Under the pieces are notes generated by a model that was given only the letters and a program-made list of their open reading frames with translations, ran no database searches and was not told where the DNA came from. A stretch of 52,233 nt of DNA, taken from an uncultured Clostridia bacterium (lineage in GTDB: Bacteria; Bacillota; Clostridia; Christensenellales; UBA1242). Both the position numbers and the translations under genes were made by a program. The stretch covers positions 1 through 52,233 of the forward strand of contig CANQKH010000010.1 of the NCBI GenBank assembly GCA_947624415.1, written 5' to 3'. This document shows, one piece after another, positions 51,214-52,233 of this stretch (positions are counted from its first letter, which is position 1; the number at the start of each line of letters is the position of its first letter).

Positions 51214-51966
51214 ATGGGCTTTACCGTGAGCGGAACAACCCTAACTCTTTACAATAAAGGGGATAGCGAAGTAACAATTCCAGAAGGATTAACAGAAATC
51301 GGGCAAAGTGCATTCAAAAATAAATCAAGTTTGAGAAAGATAAATGTTCCAGGCAGTGTTACAAGTATTGGTGCTTATGCTTTTTATTGGTGCACAAACC
51401 TAGAAAGTTTCACGTTTAGTGATAAAGTTCAAAAAATTGGGGATGGAATATTCGATCGATGCAAGGCGCTTGCAAAGGTAACCTTTCCTTATTCCTGCAA
51501 AATTACACAGATTCCAGCCTACGCATTTGAAAGTTGTGATAGCCTCGAAAGTATTACCATTCCTAATTCTGTAACCGAGATTGCAAGTTGTGCCTTTCAA
51601 TTTTGCTCCAATTTGAAATCCATTGAGTTACCTTCAAATCTTGAGGTTATAGGCAATTCTACCTTTGCAAATTGTGCAAATCTTACAAAAATAAATTTCC
51701 CATCAAAACTCAAAAAGATAGGTAAAAATGCTTTTAGTAACTGCGAGAGGTTGACCAGCCTGATTTTACCAAATGGATTAACAGAGATAGGTGATTTTGC
51801 ATTTTATTTTTGCAGTAATTTAACTTCAATAACCTTGCCTGCATCTTTGACAAGGATTGGGCTTGATGCTTTTGAAGGTTGCAGGAATTTAACAATCTAT
51901 GTTCCAAAAGGATTTAATGCTGAAAGGTTTGAAAGTTTGCAATATTGCCATGTTGTAACCCGCTAG
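51214..51966 (+). CDS. BspA-type leucine-rich repeat protein (3' part of a split gene)
   Basis: 250 residues, about nine LRR_5 repeats of 23 residues (pattern L..IG..AF..C..L..I.LP..). BspA-like repeats mediate protein or surface binding. The ATG at 51214 has no ribosome-binding site. Upstream in the same frame the codons read DRQEKARIEQFKN, a natural continuation of the coiled coil of the previous gene, back to the A8 run. Hence this is more likely the C-terminal domain of the 50142 gene, reached by a frameshift, than an independent gene. Confidence 0.7.
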   Translation: MGFTVSGTTLTLYNKGDSEVTIPEGLTEIGQSAFKNKSSLRKINVPGSVTSIGAYAFYWCTNLESFTFSDKVQKIGDGIFDRCKALAKVTFPYSCKITQIPAYAFESCDSLESITIPNSVTEIASCAFQFCSNLKSIELPSNLEVIGNSTFANCANLTKINFPSKLKKIGKNAFSNCERLTSLILPNGLTEIGDFAFYFCSNLTSITLPASLTRIGLDAFEGCRNLTIYVPKGFNAERFESLQYCHVVTR

Positions 51967-52040
51967 ATTATTTTAAAGGTTCAATATTTAATATGAAATT
52001 TGCAAAATTAAAAAGTTTATAAAGTTTTTAACAAGAATAA

Positions 52041-52077
52041 AATTGCATCTCTTAAATTATGGGATGCAATTTTTTTA
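52041..52077 (+). terminator. Terminator of the T7SS-like operon
   Basis: AATTGCATC (52041-52049) pairs with GATGCAATT (52063-52071), followed by Ts. Confidence 0.8.
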
Positions 52078-52197
52078 AATTTTGACTTAAAAACAACCAA
52101 TTTTTATATTTCAACTTATCTTTTCTTGGATTTTTGAGTGTGTTTTTAATGCAAATAAGCAAAAAAATGAAAATTTGAAAAAATCATTAAAAAATGC

Positions 52198-52228
52198 TTG
52201 ACAAATGGGGGGGGGGCAATGCTAAAAT
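52198..52228 (+). promoter_or_regulatory. Promoter with ten-G run in the spacer (possibly phase-variable)
   Basis: TTGACA (52198-52203), a 19-bp spacer with ten Gs at 52207-52216, TAAAAT (52223-52228). Two bases fewer would give the optimal 17-bp spacer. The gene it drives lies beyond the window. Confidence 0.65.
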
Positions 52229-52233
52229 TAGGT

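Overview
The window is AT-rich, bacterial and uses the standard code with TGA as a stop. Near-consensus sigma-A promoters (TTGACA, 17-bp spacer, TATAAT), AGGAGG ribosome-binding sites and intrinsic terminators are frequent. The gene set (yabP-yabQ-divIC-like sporulation block, yqzL-recO, rpsF-ssb-rpsR-rpmE, BspA-type leucine-rich repeats, a secreted M60 mucin-type peptidase) points to an uncultured, spore-lineage, gut-associated Clostridia/Firmicutes. This is inferred from gene content and style only.

Layout. 1-430: the 3' end of a 5S rRNA, its terminator, an inverted 5S fragment and hairpin repeats. 434-5601: an operon of small paralogous proteins plus two membrane proteins, a tandem hairpin-repeat array, and two more paralogs. 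5897-8537 (-): a zinc-ribbon protein, a degenerate phosphoesterase and an intact one. 8799-14810: five more small paralogs and an M60 peptidase. 15001-18109: an ABC exporter with a divergent TetR-type regulator. 18398-20741: a MoxR-like AAA+ ATPase and a membrane protein. 20974-27186: tRNA-Leu, two phosphoesterase/nuclease-type genes, a HIT protein, a nucleotidyltransferase-like protein, a SHOCT membrane protein, a second repeat array and a phosphodiesterase. 27386-28665: rpsF-ssb-rpsR-rpmE. 28860-32224: an SbcCD-like YhaO/YhaN pair. 32347-33875: a riboswitch-like leader and a two-gene operon. 33974-37268 (-): a coiled-coil protein, a probable MuF-type toxin/immunity pair flanked by tRNA-derived repeats, and tRNA-Asn. 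37245-37655: a 133-bp tandem array built from the tRNA-Asn 5' half. 37756-39446: sporulation genes and a pseudouridine synthase. 39450-41961: a third hairpin array and a second MoxR-like ATPase. 42092-44123: recO, yqzL, mscL. 44546-51966: a type-VII-secretion-like operon with a soluble FtsK/EssC-type ATPase, two pairs of WXG100-like helical proteins, and zinc-ribbon/Sel1/BspA proteins. The last 40 bases hold a promoter whose spacer contains a run of ten Gs.

The most unusual material: (1) nine small proteins from different paralogous groups in two clusters all end in a C-terminal Y-[IL]-x-L-[ED] tag; (2) one tandem-repeat skeleton recurs at four loci with different palindromes swapped in, each time just before a promoter; (3) an orphan riboswitch-like leader has a clean terminator/antiterminator switch; (4) tRNA-Asn has a 5'-half array on one side and a repeat-flanked toxin cassette on the other; (5) a compact T7SS-like operon encodes an ATPase with no visible membrane segment. 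Functions of the tagged proteins, the MoxR N-terminal domains and the leader's ligand are unknown.
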